Shown: positions 29,960 through 40,237 of the stretch, piece by piece
How the letters are laid out: each line of letters opens with the position of its first letter
How positions within the stretch are numbered: the first letter of the stretch is position 1
Assembly (NCBI GenBank): GCA_020852355.1
Contig: JADZBA010000378.1
Span: 1-53,942 of the forward strand
Direction: 5' to 3'
From: Alphaproteobacteria bacterium
GTDB lineage: Bacteria > Pseudomonadota > Alphaproteobacteria > ATCC43930 > Allostellaceae
DNA length: 53,942 nucleotides
The notes under the pieces: generated by a model
The model's database searches: none
Seen by the model: the letters and a program-made list of their open reading frames with translations, nothing else
What the model was told of the DNA's origin: nothing
Program-made: the position numbers and the translations under genes

Positions 29960-31065
29960 CGCGACGCGTCGCCCTCGCCGCCGGCGGCACCGGCGGCCAT
30001 CTGTTCCCCGCCGAGGCGCTGGCGCGGGCGCTGGCGGCGCGCGGCGCCGCGGCCATGCTGGTCACCGACCCGCGCACGGCGGCGTTCGGCGCCGCCCCGG
30101 CGGGGCTGACCGTCCACCGCCTGCCGATGGCGCCGATGCGCGGTGGCGTCATCGGCCGCGTGCGGGGCGGCATCGGCCTGTGCGCCGGCACCGTCGCCGC
30201 CCACCGCCTGCTGCGGCGCGAGCGGCCCGACGTGGTGGTCGGCTTCGGCGGCTACCCGTCGGTGCCGACGGTGCTCGCCGCCCGGCGGCTCGGCTGCCCG
30301 ATCGTGCTGCACGAGCAGAACGCCGTGCTCGGCAAGGCCAACCGGCTGCTGGCCGGCCGGGCGACGACCATCGCCACCTCCTTCGCCGCCGTGCGCCTGC
30401 TCGACCCCGCACTCGCCGGCCGGGTGGTCGAGACCGGCAACCCGGTGCGGCCGGCCATCGCCGCCGTGCGCGCCGTCGCCTATCGGCCGCCCGCCGACGA
30501 CCGGCCGGTGGCCCTGCTCGTGCTCGGCGGCAGCCAGGGTGCCCACGTCTTCGCCCAGGCGATCCCCGCCGCCGTCGCCCTGCTGCCGGCGGCGCTGCGC
30601 GCCCGGCTGCGCGTCAGCCAGCAGGCCCGCGCCGAGGACGTCGCCGCGGTGACGGCCGCCTATGCCGATCTCGGCGTCGCCGCCACGGTGGCGCGGTTCT
30701 TCGACGACGTGCCCGATCGCCTGGCGGACACGGCCCTGGTGATCGCCCGTTCGGGCGCCTCGACCGTCGCCGAGCTGGCGACGGCCGGCCGGCCGGCGAT
30801 CCTCGTGCCCTATCGCCACGCCGCCGACGACCACCAGACCGACAACGCCCGCCACCTCGCCGACGCCGGCGCGGCCTGGCTGCTGGCGGAGCCCGATTTC
30901 ACCGCCGCGACGCTGGCGCCGCGGCTCGCCGCCCTGCTCGCCGATCCCGCCGGGCTCGCCGCCGCCGCCGCCCGTGCTGCCGCGCTGGGCCGCCCGGACG
31001 CCGCCGAGCGCCTGGCCGACGCCGTGCTGGCGCTCGCCGCCCATCCGCTGGAGAAAGCGGCATGA
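29956..31065 (+). CDS. murG: Undecaprenyldiphospho-muramoylpentapeptide beta-N-acetylglucosaminyltransferase
   Basis: [88 protein letters not shown] start. Confidence 0.95.
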   Translation: MTRRVALAAGGTGGHLFPAEALARALAARGAAAMLVTDPRTAAFGAAPAGLTVHRLPMAPMRGGVIGRVRGGIGLCAGTVAAHRLLRRERPDVVVGFGGYPSVPTVLAARRLGCPIVLHEQNAVLGKANRLLAGRATTIATSFAAVRLLDPALAGRVVETGNPVRPAIAAVRAVAYRPPADDRPVALLVLGGSQGAHVFAQAIPAAVALLPAALRARLRVSQQARAEDVAAVTAAYADLGVAATVARFFDDVPDRLADTALVIARSGASTVAELATAGRPAILVPYRHAADDHQTDNARHLADAGAAWLLAEPDFTAATLAPRLAALLADPAGLAAAAARAAALGRPDAAERLADAVLALAAHPLEKAA

Positions 31066-32501
31066 GATCCATCCCGCTTTCCATCGGCACCATCCATTTC
31101 GTCGGCATCGGCGGCATCGGCATGAGCGGCATCGCCGAGGTGCTGCAGCATCTCGGCTACCAGGTGCAGGGCAGCGACGTCGCCGACGGTGCCAACGTGC
31201 AGCGCCTGCGCGCCGCCGGCATCCCGGTGACGATCGGCCACCGCGCCGAGAATCTCGGCAGCGCCCAGGTCGTCGTCGTCTCCTCGGCGATCAAGGCGGA
31301 CAACCCCGAGATCGCCGACGCGCGGGCGCGCCTGCTGCCGGTCGTGCGCCGGGCGGAGATGCTGGGCGAGCTGATGCGCCTGCGCTGGTCGATCGCGATC
31401 GCCGGCACGCACGGCAAGACCACGACGACCTCGATGGTGGCCGCGATGCTCGATGCCGCCGGCGCCGAGCCGACGGTCATCAACGGCGGCATCATCAATG
31501 CCTACGGCACCAACGCGCGGATCGGCCGCGGCGAGTGGATGGTGGTCGAGGCCGACGAATCCGACGGCACCTTCGTCAAGCTGCCGGCGACGATCGCCGT
31601 GGTCACCAACATCGACCCCGAGCATCTCGACTTCTACAAGACCTTCGAGGCCGAGCAGCGGGCGTTCGTGCAGTTCGTCGAGAACCTGCCCTTCTACGGC
31701 TTCGCGGTGCTGTGCATCGACCATCCCGTGGTGCAGAGCATGATCCCGCTGGTCTCCGACCGCCGGGTGCTGACCTACGGCCTGACGCCGCAGGCCGACA
31801 TCCGCGCGATCAACGTCCAGCTCGGCGGCCGCGGCAGCCGCTTCGACGTCGTCGTCTCCGACCGCGTCGACGACACCAGGCGCACGATCGACGGCGTCGC
31901 CATGCCGATGCTGGGCGCGCACAACGTGCAGAACGCGCTGGCCGCCATCGCGATCGCCGTGGAGATGGGCTTCGAGGACGCGGTGATCCGCCGCGCGCTG
32001 GCCGCGTTCTCCGGCGTCAAGCGGCGCTTCACCCGCACCGGCGAGGCCGGCGGCATCGCCGTCATCGACGACTACGGCCACCATCCCGTCGAGATCGCCG
32101 CGGTGCTGAAGGCGGCGCGCGCGGCGACCGGCCGCGGCGTCGTCGCCGTCGTCCAGCCGCACCGCTACACGCGCCTGGCCAGCCTGTTCGAGGATTTCTG
32201 CACCTGCTTCAACGACGCCGACGCGGTGATCGTCGCCGACGTCTATGCCGCGGGCGAGGCGCCGATCGCCGGCTTCGACCGCGACGCCCTGGTCGCGGGC
32301 CTGCGCAGCCACGGCCACCGCAACGTCGTGCCGCTGCCGGACCCCGCGGCGCTGGCCCCGCTCGTGCGCGACCTGGCGCGGCCGGGCGACCTCGTCGTCT
32401 GCCTGGGCGCCGGATCGATCACCCAGTGGGCCCACGCCCTGCCGGGCGAGCTGGCGCGCCTCGCCGCCCCCGCCGCCCGCGTCGCGGGCAACAGCCCATG
32501 A
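31062..32501 (+). CDS. murC: UDP-N-acetylmuramate--L-alanine ligase
   Basis: [64 protein letters not shown]. Confidence 0.96.
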   Translation: MRSIPLSIGTIHFVGIGGIGMSGIAEVLQHLGYQVQGSDVADGANVQRLRAAGIPVTIGHRAENLGSAQVVVVSSAIKADNPEIADARARLLPVVRRAEMLGELMRLRWSIAIAGTHGKTTTTSMVAAMLDAAGAEPTVINGGIINAYGTNARIGRGEWMVVEADESDGTFVKLPATIAVVTNIDPEHLDFYKTFEAEQRAFVQFVENLPFYGFAVLCIDHPVVQSMIPLVSDRRVLTYGLTPQADIRAINVQLGGRGSRFDVVVSDRVDDTRRTIDGVAMPMLGAHNVQNALAAIAIAVEMGFEDAVIRRALAAFSGVKRRFTRTGEAGGIAVIDDYGHHPVEIAAVLKAARAATGRGVVAVVQPHRYTRLASLFEDFCTCFNDADAVIVADVYAAGEAPIAGFDRDALVAGLRSHGHRNVVPLPDPAALAPLVRDLARPGDLVVCLGAGSITQWAHALPGELARLAAPAARVAGNSP

Positions 32502-33478
32502 TGCCGGCCGCCGATGTCGGCGCCCGCCCGCCCGCCCGGCGCACCGGGAGTCTGGTCGATCGCCTCCCGCCGGTGCGCGGACGCCTCAGCGAGAACGCCT
32601 CGCTCGCGTCCGTCACCTGGTTCCGGGTCGGCGGCGCGGCGGAGGTCATGTTCCGCCCGGCCGATCGCGACGACCTCGCCGCATTCCTCGCCGCCAAGCC
32701 GGCCGACGTGCCCGTGACGGTGATCGGCGTCGCCTCGAATCTGCTGGTGCGCGACGGCGGCGTGCCGGGCGTGGTGATCCGTCTCGGCCGCGCCTTCGCC
32801 GAGATCGCGATCGCGGGGACGCGGGTGGTGGCCGGTGCCGCCGCCCTCGACGTCAACGTCGCGATCACCGCGCGCGACGGCGCCGTCGCCGGGCTGGAGT
32901 TCCTCGCGGGCGTACCCGGCACCATCGGCGGCGCGCTCCGCATGAACGCCGGCTGCTACGGCCGCGAGGTCGCCGACGCGCTGGTCGATCTGGAGGCGCT
33001 GGATGCGACCGGCCGCCTGCACGTCGTGCCGGCCGCCGCCGCCGGCCTCTCCTACCGCCATTGCGGCCTGCCGGAGGACTGGATCTTCGTCGGCGCGACC
33101 TTCGCCGGCAGCCGCGACGAGCCCGCCGCCATCGGCGAGCGCATGGCCCTGCTCGCCCGCCAGCGCGAGGAGGCGCAGCCGATCCGCGCCCGTACCGGCG
33201 GCAGCACCTTCGCCAACCCGCCGCAGGAGAAGGCCTGGGCGCTGATCGACCGCGCCGGCTGCCGCGGCCTGCGCCTGGGCGGCGCCATGGTCTCCGAGAA
33301 GCATTGCAACTTCCTGATCAACACGGGGGCGGCCACGGCCGCCGACATCGAGGGGCTGGGCGAGGAGGTGCGGCGGCGCGTCGCCGCCCAGTCGGGCATC
33401 GGCCTCGACTGGGAGATCCGGCGCATCGGCGTGCCCGGCCCGGCCCGGCGCGCGACGGCCCCGGCGGAGGGGACGTAA
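32498..33478 (+). CDS. murB: UDP-N-acetylenolpyruvoylglucosamine reductase
   Basis: [82 protein letters not shown]. Confidence 0.95.
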   Translation: MMPAADVGARPPARRTGSLVDRLPPVRGRLSENASLASVTWFRVGGAAEVMFRPADRDDLAAFLAAKPADVPVTVIGVASNLLVRDGGVPGVVIRLGRAFAEIAIAGTRVVAGAAALDVNVAITARDGAVAGLEFLAGVPGTIGGALRMNAGCYGREVADALVDLEALDATGRLHVVPAAAAGLSYRHCGLPEDWIFVGATFAGSRDEPAAIGERMALLARQREEAQPIRARTGGSTFANPPQEKAWALIDRAGCRGLRLGGAMVSEKHCNFLINTGAATAADIEGLGEEVRRRVAAQSGIGLDWEIRRIGVPGPARRATAPAEGT

Positions 33479-34398
33479 TGACCAAGCGTGTGGCGGTGCT
33501 CATGGGCGGCTGGTCGGGCGAGCGCGAGGTCTCGCTCGTCACCGGCCGCGAATGCTCGGCGGCCTTGCGCGAGGCCGGCTACGTGGTGACCGAGATCGAC
33601 GTCCGCCATGATCTCCCGGCGCTGCTGAAGGCCCTGACGCCGCGCCCCGACGCGGTGTTCATCGCCCTCCACGGCACCGGCGGCGAGGACGGCACGATCC
33701 AGGGGGTGCTCGACTTCCTGGAGCTTCCCTACACCCATTCCGGCCTGCTCGCCTCGGCGTTGGCGCTGGACAAGCCGACGGCCAAGCGCATCTTCGCCGC
33801 TGCCGGGCTGCGCTGCCCCGAGGGGCGGGTGCTGCCGTTGGAGAGCCTGCGCGACGGCGAGCCGCTGCCGCGCCCCTACGTGCTGAAGCCGACCCACGAG
33901 GGCTCCAGCCTCGGCGTCCTCATCGTGCGCGAGGGCGAGAACGCGCCGCTGCCGAGTGCCGCCGACTGGCCGTTCGGCCGCGACGTCCTGGCCGAGCGAT
34001 TCATCCCGGGCCGCGAGATCACCGTGGCGGTGATGGGCGACCGGGCGCTGGGGGCCCTGGAGATCCGGCCGCGCGGCGCCTTCTACGACTACACCGCCAA
34101 GTACGCCGCCGGCGGCTCCGACCATCTGAGCGCCGAGGCGCTGCCGCCCGCGACCTACGCCGAGGCCCTCGACATCGCGCTGCGCGCCCACCGCGCGCTC
34201 GGCTGCCGCAGCATCACCCGCGCCGACCTGCGCTGGGACGACACCGGCGGCGGCCGCGGCGAGCTCTACCTGCTCGAGGTCAACACCCAGCCGGGCATGA
34301 CGCCGACATCGCTGGTCCCGGAGATCGCGGCGGCCGCCGGCTACTCGTTCCCCGCGCTCGTCGCATGGATGGTGGAGGAGGCGCGGTGCGGATCCTGA
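33478..34398 (+). CDS. ddl: D-alanine--D-alanine ligase
   Basis: AVLMGGWSGEREVSLVTG, ALHGTGGEDGTIQGVLDFLELPYTHSG, VLKPTHEGSSLGV, EVNTQPGMTPTSLVPE. Confidence 0.95.
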   Translation: MTKRVAVLMGGWSGEREVSLVTGRECSAALREAGYVVTEIDVRHDLPALLKALTPRPDAVFIALHGTGGEDGTIQGVLDFLELPYTHSGLLASALALDKPTAKRIFAAAGLRCPEGRVLPLESLRDGEPLPRPYVLKPTHEGSSLGVLIVREGENAPLPSAADWPFGRDVLAERFIPGREITVAVMGDRALGALEIRPRGAFYDYTAKYAAGGSDHLSAEALPPATYAEALDIALRAHRALGCRSITRADLRWDDTGGGRGELYLLEVNTQPGMTPTSLVPEIAAAAGYSFPALVAWMVEEARCGS

Positions 34399-35258
34399 AC
34401 CACCCGATCGCCGCGGCGGGACAGCGGCGCGACAAGACCGGGCGGCGCGTCGCCCGGCGCCGGGTCTGGCCGCGCTGGACGCGGCCGGCGGCCTTCGCGG
34501 CCGCCGGCATCGCCGCCGCGGCCGCGCTCGGCGCGTCGTGGATGGCGTGGAAGGAGGGCTGGGCGGCGCACCAGGCGGCCCAGGTCGCCCACGGCCTCGT
34601 CGCGGCCGCCGCCGATGCCGGCCTCGCGGTCGACGAGATCCTGGTGGAGGGCCGGCTGCACACGCCGCGCGAGATGATCCTGGCTGCGGTCGACGCGCGC
34701 CGCGGCACGCCGCTGCTGGCGGTCGACCCGGGCGTCGTCAAGGAGCGGCTGGAGGGCCTGCCCTGGGTGCGCTCGGCCGCCGTCGAGCGCCAGCTTCCGG
34801 GGACCATCTACATCCGGCTCGTCGAGCGCCGGCCGATGGCGGTGTGGCAGCGCCGCGGCCAGCTCGTCCTCATCGACCACCAGGGCCACGAACTCGGCAA
34901 CGAGGGCATCGAATATTTCCCACGCCTGCCCTTCATCGTCGGCGAGGACGCCCAGCGCGTCGCCGCCGACCTCGTCGCCATGCTCGCCGCCGAGCCGACG
35001 CTGCAGGGCCACGTCGTCGCCGCAATCCGCGTCGGCGGCCGGCGCTGGAACATCCGGCTCGACAGCGGCATCGAGATCATGCTGCCCGAGGAACGCGCGG
35101 GCGAGGCCTGGGCCGAGGTCGCGGCGCTGGAGCGCACGCACCGCGTGCTGCAGCGGCAGGTCTCGGTCATCGACCTGCGCGACCCCAACCGAATCAACCT
35201 GCGGCGCGCCAAGGACACCCAGGGCGCCACGCCGGGCAAGAAGGACCGCGACGCATGA
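34386..35258 (+). CDS. ftsQ: Cell division protein FtsQ
   Basis: Single TM; POTRA/FtsQ: VEGRLHTPREMILAAVDARRGTPLLAVDPGVVKERLEGLPWVRSAAVERQLPGTIYIRLVERRPMAVWQ; likely GTG at 34386. Confidence 0.9.
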   Translation: MRILNHPIAAAGQRRDKTGRRVARRRVWPRWTRPAAFAAAGIAAAAALGASWMAWKEGWAAHQAAQVAHGLVAAAADAGLAVDEILVEGRLHTPREMILAAVDARRGTPLLAVDPGVVKERLEGLPWVRSAAVERQLPGTIYIRLVERRPMAVWQRRGQLVLIDHQGHELGNEGIEYFPRLPFIVGEDAQRVAADLVAMLAAEPTLQGHVVAAIRVGGRRWNIRLDSGIEIMLPEERAGEAWAEVAALERTHRVLQRQVSVIDLRDPNRINLRRAKDTQGATPGKKDRDA

Positions 35259-36502
35259 AGGCGCTCGCCAGGCCGCGCGGGCCGATTGCGGCGGTCGACG
35301 TCGGCACCACCAAGACCTGCTGCTTCATCGCGCACGCCGAGGGCGTCCAGCTCCAGATCGTCGGCATCGGCCACCAGGCCTCGCACGGCATGCGGGCCGG
35401 CACGATCCTCGACATGGAGACGGTCACCACGTCGATCACCAACGCGGTCGACGCCGCGGAGAAGATGACGGGCGAACGCATCCGCGACGTCTTCGTCAAC
35501 GTCTCCGGCGGCCAGCCGACCTCGCGCATCGTCCAGGTCGAGATGGCGGTGGCCGGCCGCGAGATCGACGAGGGCGACATGCGCCGCCTGCACGATCACG
35601 GCCGCGGCATGGTCGAGCCCGGCGACCGTCATCTCCTGCACTCGATCCCGACCAGCTACGTCGTCGACGGCAACCGCGGCATCCGCGACCCGCGCGGCAT
35701 GTACGGCGAGAAGCTCGGCGTCCAGGTGCACACCATCACCACCTCGGCCAGCGTCGTGCGCAACCTCGTGCTGTGCGTCAACAAGGCGCAGCTCGAGATC
35801 GAAGGGCTCGTCGCCTCGCCGTTCGCCGCCGGCCTCGCCTGCCTGGTCGAGGACGAGATGGACCTCGGCGTCACCGTCGTCGACATGGGCGGGGGCACGA
35901 CCTCGCTCGCAGTGTTCTTCGACGGCAAGGCGGTGTTCACCGACGTGGTGCCGATCGGCGGCGCCCACGTCACCAACGACATCGCCCGCGGGCTGTCGAC
36001 GCCGACCGTCCATGCCGAACGCATGAAGACGCTCTACGGCGGCGCCATCGGCTCGCCCGCCGACGAGCGCGAGACGATCGTGGTGCCCCAGGTCGGCGAG
36101 GACGACGACTCGCAGGGCAACCAGATCCCCAAGTCGTTCCTCGTGGACATCATCCGGCCGCGCATGGAGGAGACCTTCGAGATGGTCCGGGCGCGGCTGG
36201 AGGCGAGCGGCCTCGACAAGGTGGCCGGCAGGCGCGTCGTGCTGACCGGGGGCGCCAGCCAGCTCCCGGGGGTGCGCGAGCTGGCCGGCCAGGTGCTCGA
36301 CAAGCAGGTCCGCCTCGGCCGGCCGATCCGCATCAGCGGCCTGGCGGAGGCGACCGGCGGGCCGGCGTTCTCGGTGTGCGCGGGATTGCTGCACTACGCG
36401 TTGACCCAGAGGGCCGAGGAGCCGGTGCCGACGCGGGCCGCCAAGAGCGCCCGCCGGGGCTATGTCGGGCGACTCGGGACCTGGCTGCGGGACAACTTCT
36501 GA
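35255..36502 (+). CDS. ftsA: Cell division protein FtsA
   Basis: [53 protein letters not shown]. Confidence 0.96.
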   Translation: MKALARPRGPIAAVDVGTTKTCCFIAHAEGVQLQIVGIGHQASHGMRAGTILDMETVTTSITNAVDAAEKMTGERIRDVFVNVSGGQPTSRIVQVEMAVAGREIDEGDMRRLHDHGRGMVEPGDRHLLHSIPTSYVVDGNRGIRDPRGMYGEKLGVQVHTITTSASVVRNLVLCVNKAQLEIEGLVASPFAAGLACLVEDEMDLGVTVVDMGGGTTSLAVFFDGKAVFTDVVPIGGAHVTNDIARGLSTPTVHAERMKTLYGGAIGSPADERETIVVPQVGEDDDSQGNQIPKSFLVDIIRPRMEETFEMVRARLEASGLDKVAGRRVVLTGGASQLPGVRELAGQVLDKQVRLGRPIRISGLAEATGGPAFSVCAGLLHYALTQRAEEPVPTRAAKSARRGYVGRLGTWLRDNF

Positions 36503-36544
36503 TGGGGTTATTTTACCGCCCGACCACAAGATATGGGCTATCGC

Positions 36545-36549
36545 GAATC
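36545..36549. promoter_or_regulatory. GANTC (putative CcrM methylation) site in the ftsA-ftsZ intergenic region
   Basis: GAATC at 36545-36549, about 55 bp upstream of the ftsZ start codon. Confidence 0.4.
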
Positions 36550-36602
36550 ACCCGATACCTCCCATAGTCTCTGACCGACCAGCTCCGAACCCGGAGGGAC
36601 CC

Positions 36603-38159
36603 ATGCCGATCAATCTCTCAGTTCCTGCTCACGACGACGTGATCAAGCCGCGCATCACGGTCATCGGCGTTGGGGGTGCCGGCGGCAACGCCGTCAACAA
36701 CATGATCCGCGCCAACCTCGAGGGCGTGGAGTTCCTGGTCGCCAACACCGACGCGCAGGCGATCGCGCAGTCGCTCGCCAGCCGCAAGCTGCAGCTCGGC
36801 GCCAGCGTGACCCGCGGGCTGGGCGCGGGCGCCCGTCCCGACGTCGGCCGGGCCGCCGCCGAGGAGGCGCTCGACGAGCTGCTCGACCAGATCACCGGCT
36901 CCAACATGGTGTTCATCACCGCCGGCATGGGCGGCGGCACGGGCACCGGCGCGGCGCCGGTCATCGCGCGGGCGGCGCGCGAGCAGGGCATCCTGACGAT
37001 CGGCGTGGTCACCAAGCCCTTCCACTTCGAGGGCACGCACCGCATGCGCGCCGCCGAGAAGGGGATGGAGGAGCTGCAACGCTTCGTCGACACGCTGATC
37101 ATCATCCCCAACCAGAATCTCTTCCGGGTCGCCAACGAGAAGACGACCTTCGCCGACGCCTTCAAGATGGCCGACGACGTGCTCCATTCGGGCGTGCGCG
37201 GCATCACCGACCTGATGGTCATGCCCGGCCTCATCAATCTCGACTTCGCCGACATCCGCACGGTCATGCAGGAGATGGGCAAGGCGATGATGGGCACCGG
37301 CGAGGCGACCGGCGACAAGCGCGCCATCGACGCCGCCGAGGCCGCGATCTCCAACCCGCTGCTCGACGACGTTTCGATGAAGGGCGCCAAGGGCGTCCTC
37401 ATCAACATCACCGGCGGCATGGACATGACGCTGTTCGAGGTCGACGAGGCGGCCAACCGCATCCGCGACGAGGTCGACCCCGACGCCAACATCATTTTCG
37501 GCTCGACCTTCGACGAGAAGCTGTCGGGGCGCATGCGCGTCTCCGTCGTCGCCACCGGGATGGACGCCGAGCAGGCCGAGAAGCCGCGCACCGTGATCCA
37601 GCTCGTCAGCGACCGCGACCGGCTGTCCCAGCCGGCGTCGGTCGCGGCCCCGGCCGAGCCGGCGCTGGAGCCGCTCCGCGCCGAGGCGGGCCGGGCGGCG
37701 GCGGGCGGCGGCGTCCAGCCGGTCGCCCTGCCGCTCGCCTCCCCGGGGGTCGCCGAGGCGCCGGCGCTGCCGCTCGGCCGTACCGGCACGACCGCCCAGA
37801 TGCCGACCGATCCCGGCCAGCCGATGGGCCTGCCGCTCACCGCCGAGATCGAGCAGGTGATGGCCGAGGAGCCTCCCGCCCGGGCCGCCGGCGGCGGCTT
37901 CGGCCGGCTGCGCGGCCTCAACCTGATCCGGCGGGTGACCGGCGTCGACCGCGCCCGCGGCGCCATGCCGGCCCCGGCCGAGCGCATCGAGCCGGCCGCC
38001 GCGATGGGCCCGGCCCGTCCGGCGGCGGCGCCCGCCGCGGCACCCGTGGCGAGCCGCGCCAGGGCCAACGGCGTGGAAGCGCCCGAGCGCGCGCAGCAGT
38101 CCACCGCCGAAGAGGACATGCTCGACATCCCGGCCTTCCTGCGGCGTCAGGCCAACTAG
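36603..38159 (+). CDS. ftsZ: Cell division protein FtsZ
   Basis: [39 protein letters not shown]; long P/A-rich linker; C-terminal peptide [12 protein letters not shown]. Confidence 0.98.
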   Translation: MPINLSVPAHDDVIKPRITVIGVGGAGGNAVNNMIRANLEGVEFLVANTDAQAIAQSLASRKLQLGASVTRGLGAGARPDVGRAAAEEALDELLDQITGSNMVFITAGMGGGTGTGAAPVIARAAREQGILTIGVVTKPFHFEGTHRMRAAEKGMEELQRFVDTLIIIPNQNLFRVANEKTTFADAFKMADDVLHSGVRGITDLMVMPGLINLDFADIRTVMQEMGKAMMGTGEATGDKRAIDAAEAAISNPLLDDVSMKGAKGVLINITGGMDMTLFEVDEAANRIRDEVDPDANIIFGSTFDEKLSGRMRVSVVATGMDAEQAEKPRTVIQLVSDRDRLSQPASVAAPAEPALEPLRAEAGRAAAGGGVQPVALPLASPGVAEAPALPLGRTGTTAQMPTDPGQPMGLPLTAEIEQVMAEEPPARAAGGGFGRLRGLNLIRRVTGVDRARGAMPAPAERIEPAAAMGPARPAAAPAAAPVASRARANGVEAPERAQQSTAEEDMLDIPAFLRRQAN

Positions 38160-38181
38160 ATCTAAGTTACTGATATCGCAG

Positions 38182-38213
38182 AAAGATTGCTGTAACACCG
38201 CGCAACAATCTTT
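38182..38213 (+). other. Inverted repeat/hairpin between ftsZ and its terminator
   Basis: AAAGATTGCTGT ... GCAACAATCTTT, 10 of 12 arm positions pair. Confidence 0.55.
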
Positions 38214-38218
38214 GAATT

Positions 38219-38263
38219 GAGCGCTCCCTCCCTGGTGGATACATGGGGGGGAGCGCTTTTTTT
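38219..38263 (+). terminator. Rho-independent terminator at the end of the dcw cluster
   Basis: AGCGCTCCCTCCC - TGGTGGATACAT - GGGGGGAGCGCT followed by a run of seven T residues. Confidence 0.9.
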
Positions 38264-38331
38264 GTTGCGTCAGTTTCAGCGAACCCGTCGCCTCCCCCTC
38301 CCGGCAGGTTCCGTTTCATCGGAAGGCATCC

Positions 38332-39267
38332 GTGAACGCGATCAGACCCCTGGCCGGCCCGAACCTGCGGCGCACGATCAAGTCCGCAATCCATTGCACC
38401 GGCGTCGGCCTGCATTCCGGCCAGCGCATCGTGCTGCGCCTGCTGCCGGCACCGGCCGGCACGGGCATCGTGTTCCGGCGCGTCGACCTGCCGGGCGCCC
38501 CGGAGGTGCCCGCGCTGTGGGACCGCGCGGTCGAGTCGCCGCTGTGCACGACGCTGCTCGAGGACGGCGTCTCGGTGTCGACCGTGGAGCATCTCATGGC
38601 GGCGTTCGCCGGCCTGGCGATCGACGACGTCGTCGTCGAGCTGGACGGACCCGAGGTGCCGATCATGGACGGCAGCGCCGCGCCGTTCGTATTCCTCATC
38701 GAGTGCGCGGGCACGACCGACCTGCCGCAGCCGCGCCAGGCGATCCGCGTGCTCAAGGAGGTGCGGGTCGGCGACGCCACGCGATGGGCGATGCTGCGGC
38801 CGGGCCCGACGCAGTCCTTCAACTTCGAGATCGAGTTCCCGCACCCGGTGATCGCCCAGCAGCGCTACGGCGTGACGCTGCACAACGGCGCCTTCAAGAG
38901 CGAGCTGGCGCGGGCGCGCACCTTCGGCTTCCTGCATGAGGTGGACAAGCTGCGCTCTCTCGGGCTCGCCCGCGGCGGCTCGCTGGACAACGCCATCGTC
39001 GTCGACGAGGAGCGGGTGCTGAACGAGGAAGGGCTGCGCTACGCCGACGAGTTCGTGCGCCACAAGCTGGTCGACAGCATCGGCGACCTCTACCTCGCCG
39101 GCGGGCCGATCCTCGGGCGCTTCGAGGGCCACCGCTCCAGCCACGCCCTGTCGGCCCGGCTGCTGCGCGCGCTGATGAGCGACCATTCCGCCTGGGCCCC
39201 CGCGGCGGTGGAGCCGGGGATCATGACGCCGGCCTGGGACTCCGGGCCGCTCGCCGCGACCGCCTGA
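38332..39267 (+). CDS. lpxC: UDP-3-O-acyl-N-acetylglucosamine deacetylase
   Basis: CTGVGLHSGQ, STVEHLMAAFAGLAIDDVVVELDGPEVPIMDGSAAPFV, HKLVDSIGDLYLAGGPILGRF; GTG start. Confidence 0.96.
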   Translation: MNAIRPLAGPNLRRTIKSAIHCTGVGLHSGQRIVLRLLPAPAGTGIVFRRVDLPGAPEVPALWDRAVESPLCTTLLEDGVSVSTVEHLMAAFAGLAIDDVVVELDGPEVPIMDGSAAPFVFLIECAGTTDLPQPRQAIRVLKEVRVGDATRWAMLRPGPTQSFNFEIEFPHPVIAQQRYGVTLHNGAFKSELARARTFGFLHEVDKLRSLGLARGGSLDNAIVVDEERVLNEEGLRYADEFVRHKLVDSIGDLYLAGGPILGRFEGHRSSHALSARLLRALMSDHSAWAPAAVEPGIMTPAWDSGPLAATA

Positions 39268-39394
39268 ACGGGCGCGCGGCCCCCGGGGCGCGGCCGCACC
39301 CGGGCAGGGGATCATTTCCCTCCCGGCGCGGGCTTGCTATCTACAGGGCCGGGTGGACGACCGCCCGACTCGTCGAAGCCATCGGGACAAGCGA

Positions 39395-40204
39395 ATGCCG
39401 CGTTCGATCGCCCGCGTCGTTTTCGTCGCGCTCGCCCTGGCCGCGGCGGCGTGCAGCTCCACGAAGGAGGAGCCGTACGTCGAGCGTCCGGTGGAGGAGC
39501 TCTACAACGAGGCCATGAACAGCATCCAGCAGGGCCTCTGGCGCACCGCCGCCAAGCAGTTCGACGAGGTCGAGCGCCAGCACCCCTACTCCGTCTGGGC
39601 GACCAAGGCCCAGCTCATGGCCGCCTACAGCCACTACGAGGACGCCAAGTACGACGACGCGATCGTCGCCCTGGACCGCTTCATCCAGCTCCATCCCGGC
39701 AACCGCGACACCGCCTACGCCTACTACCTCAAGGCGCTCTGCTACTACGAGCAGATCACCGACGTGCAGCGCGACCAGCGCAACACCGACCGCGCCCTGA
39801 AGTCCCTGGAGGAGGTGGTCAAGCGCTTCCCCGAGAGCCGCTACGCCCGCGACGCCAAGCTGAAGATCGACCTGACGCACGACCATCTCGCCGGCAAGGA
39901 GATGGCGATCGGCCGCTACTACCTGACCCAGGGCAACCAGCTCGCGGCGATCAACCGGTTCCGGGTCGTCGTCGAGAAGTACCAGACGACCAGCCAGGTG
40001 CCCGAGGCGCTGCATCGGCTGACCGAGGCCTACCTGGCGCTCGGGATCGTCAACGAGGCCCAGACGGCGGCGGCCGTGCTCGGCCACAACTTCCCGGGCA
40101 GCGACTGGTACGTCGACAGCTACCGCCTGCTCACCGGCAAGGACCTCAGCCCCAAGCGCGACGAAGGATCGTGGATCAGCCGCGCCTGGAGCTCGGTCTT
40201 CTGA
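39395..40204 (+). CDS. bamD: Outer membrane protein assembly factor BamD (lipoprotein)
   Basis: Lipobox LALAAAACSSTKEE; TPR region VEELYNEAMNSIQQGLWRTAAKQFDEVERQHPYSVWATKAQLMAAYSHYEDAKYDDAI. Confidence 0.94.
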   Translation: MPRSIARVVFVALALAAAACSSTKEEPYVERPVEELYNEAMNSIQQGLWRTAAKQFDEVERQHPYSVWATKAQLMAAYSHYEDAKYDDAIVALDRFIQLHPGNRDTAYAYYLKALCYYEQITDVQRDQRNTDRALKSLEEVVKRFPESRYARDAKLKIDLTHDHLAGKEMAIGRYYLTQGNQLAAINRFRVVVEKYQTTSQVPEALHRLTEAYLALGIVNEAQTAAAVLGHNFPGSDWYVDSYRLLTGKDLSPKRDEGSWISRAWSSVF

Positions 40205-40208
40205 CGAG

Positions 40209-40230
40209 GCGGCCGCGAGCCCGCGGCCGC
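40209..40230. terminator. Strong hairpin between convergent bamD and PG-binding protein genes
   Basis: GCGGCCGCG-AGCC-CGCGGCCGC perfect 9-bp stem, no T-tract. Confidence 0.5.
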
Positions 40231-40237
40231 AGCATCC

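Noticed and set aside
36462-36602. N-terminal extension of FtsZ in the ORF track
   Set aside because: Overlaps ftsA and the intergenic spacer; FtsZ starts at [12 protein letters not shown] after a GGAGG RBS.
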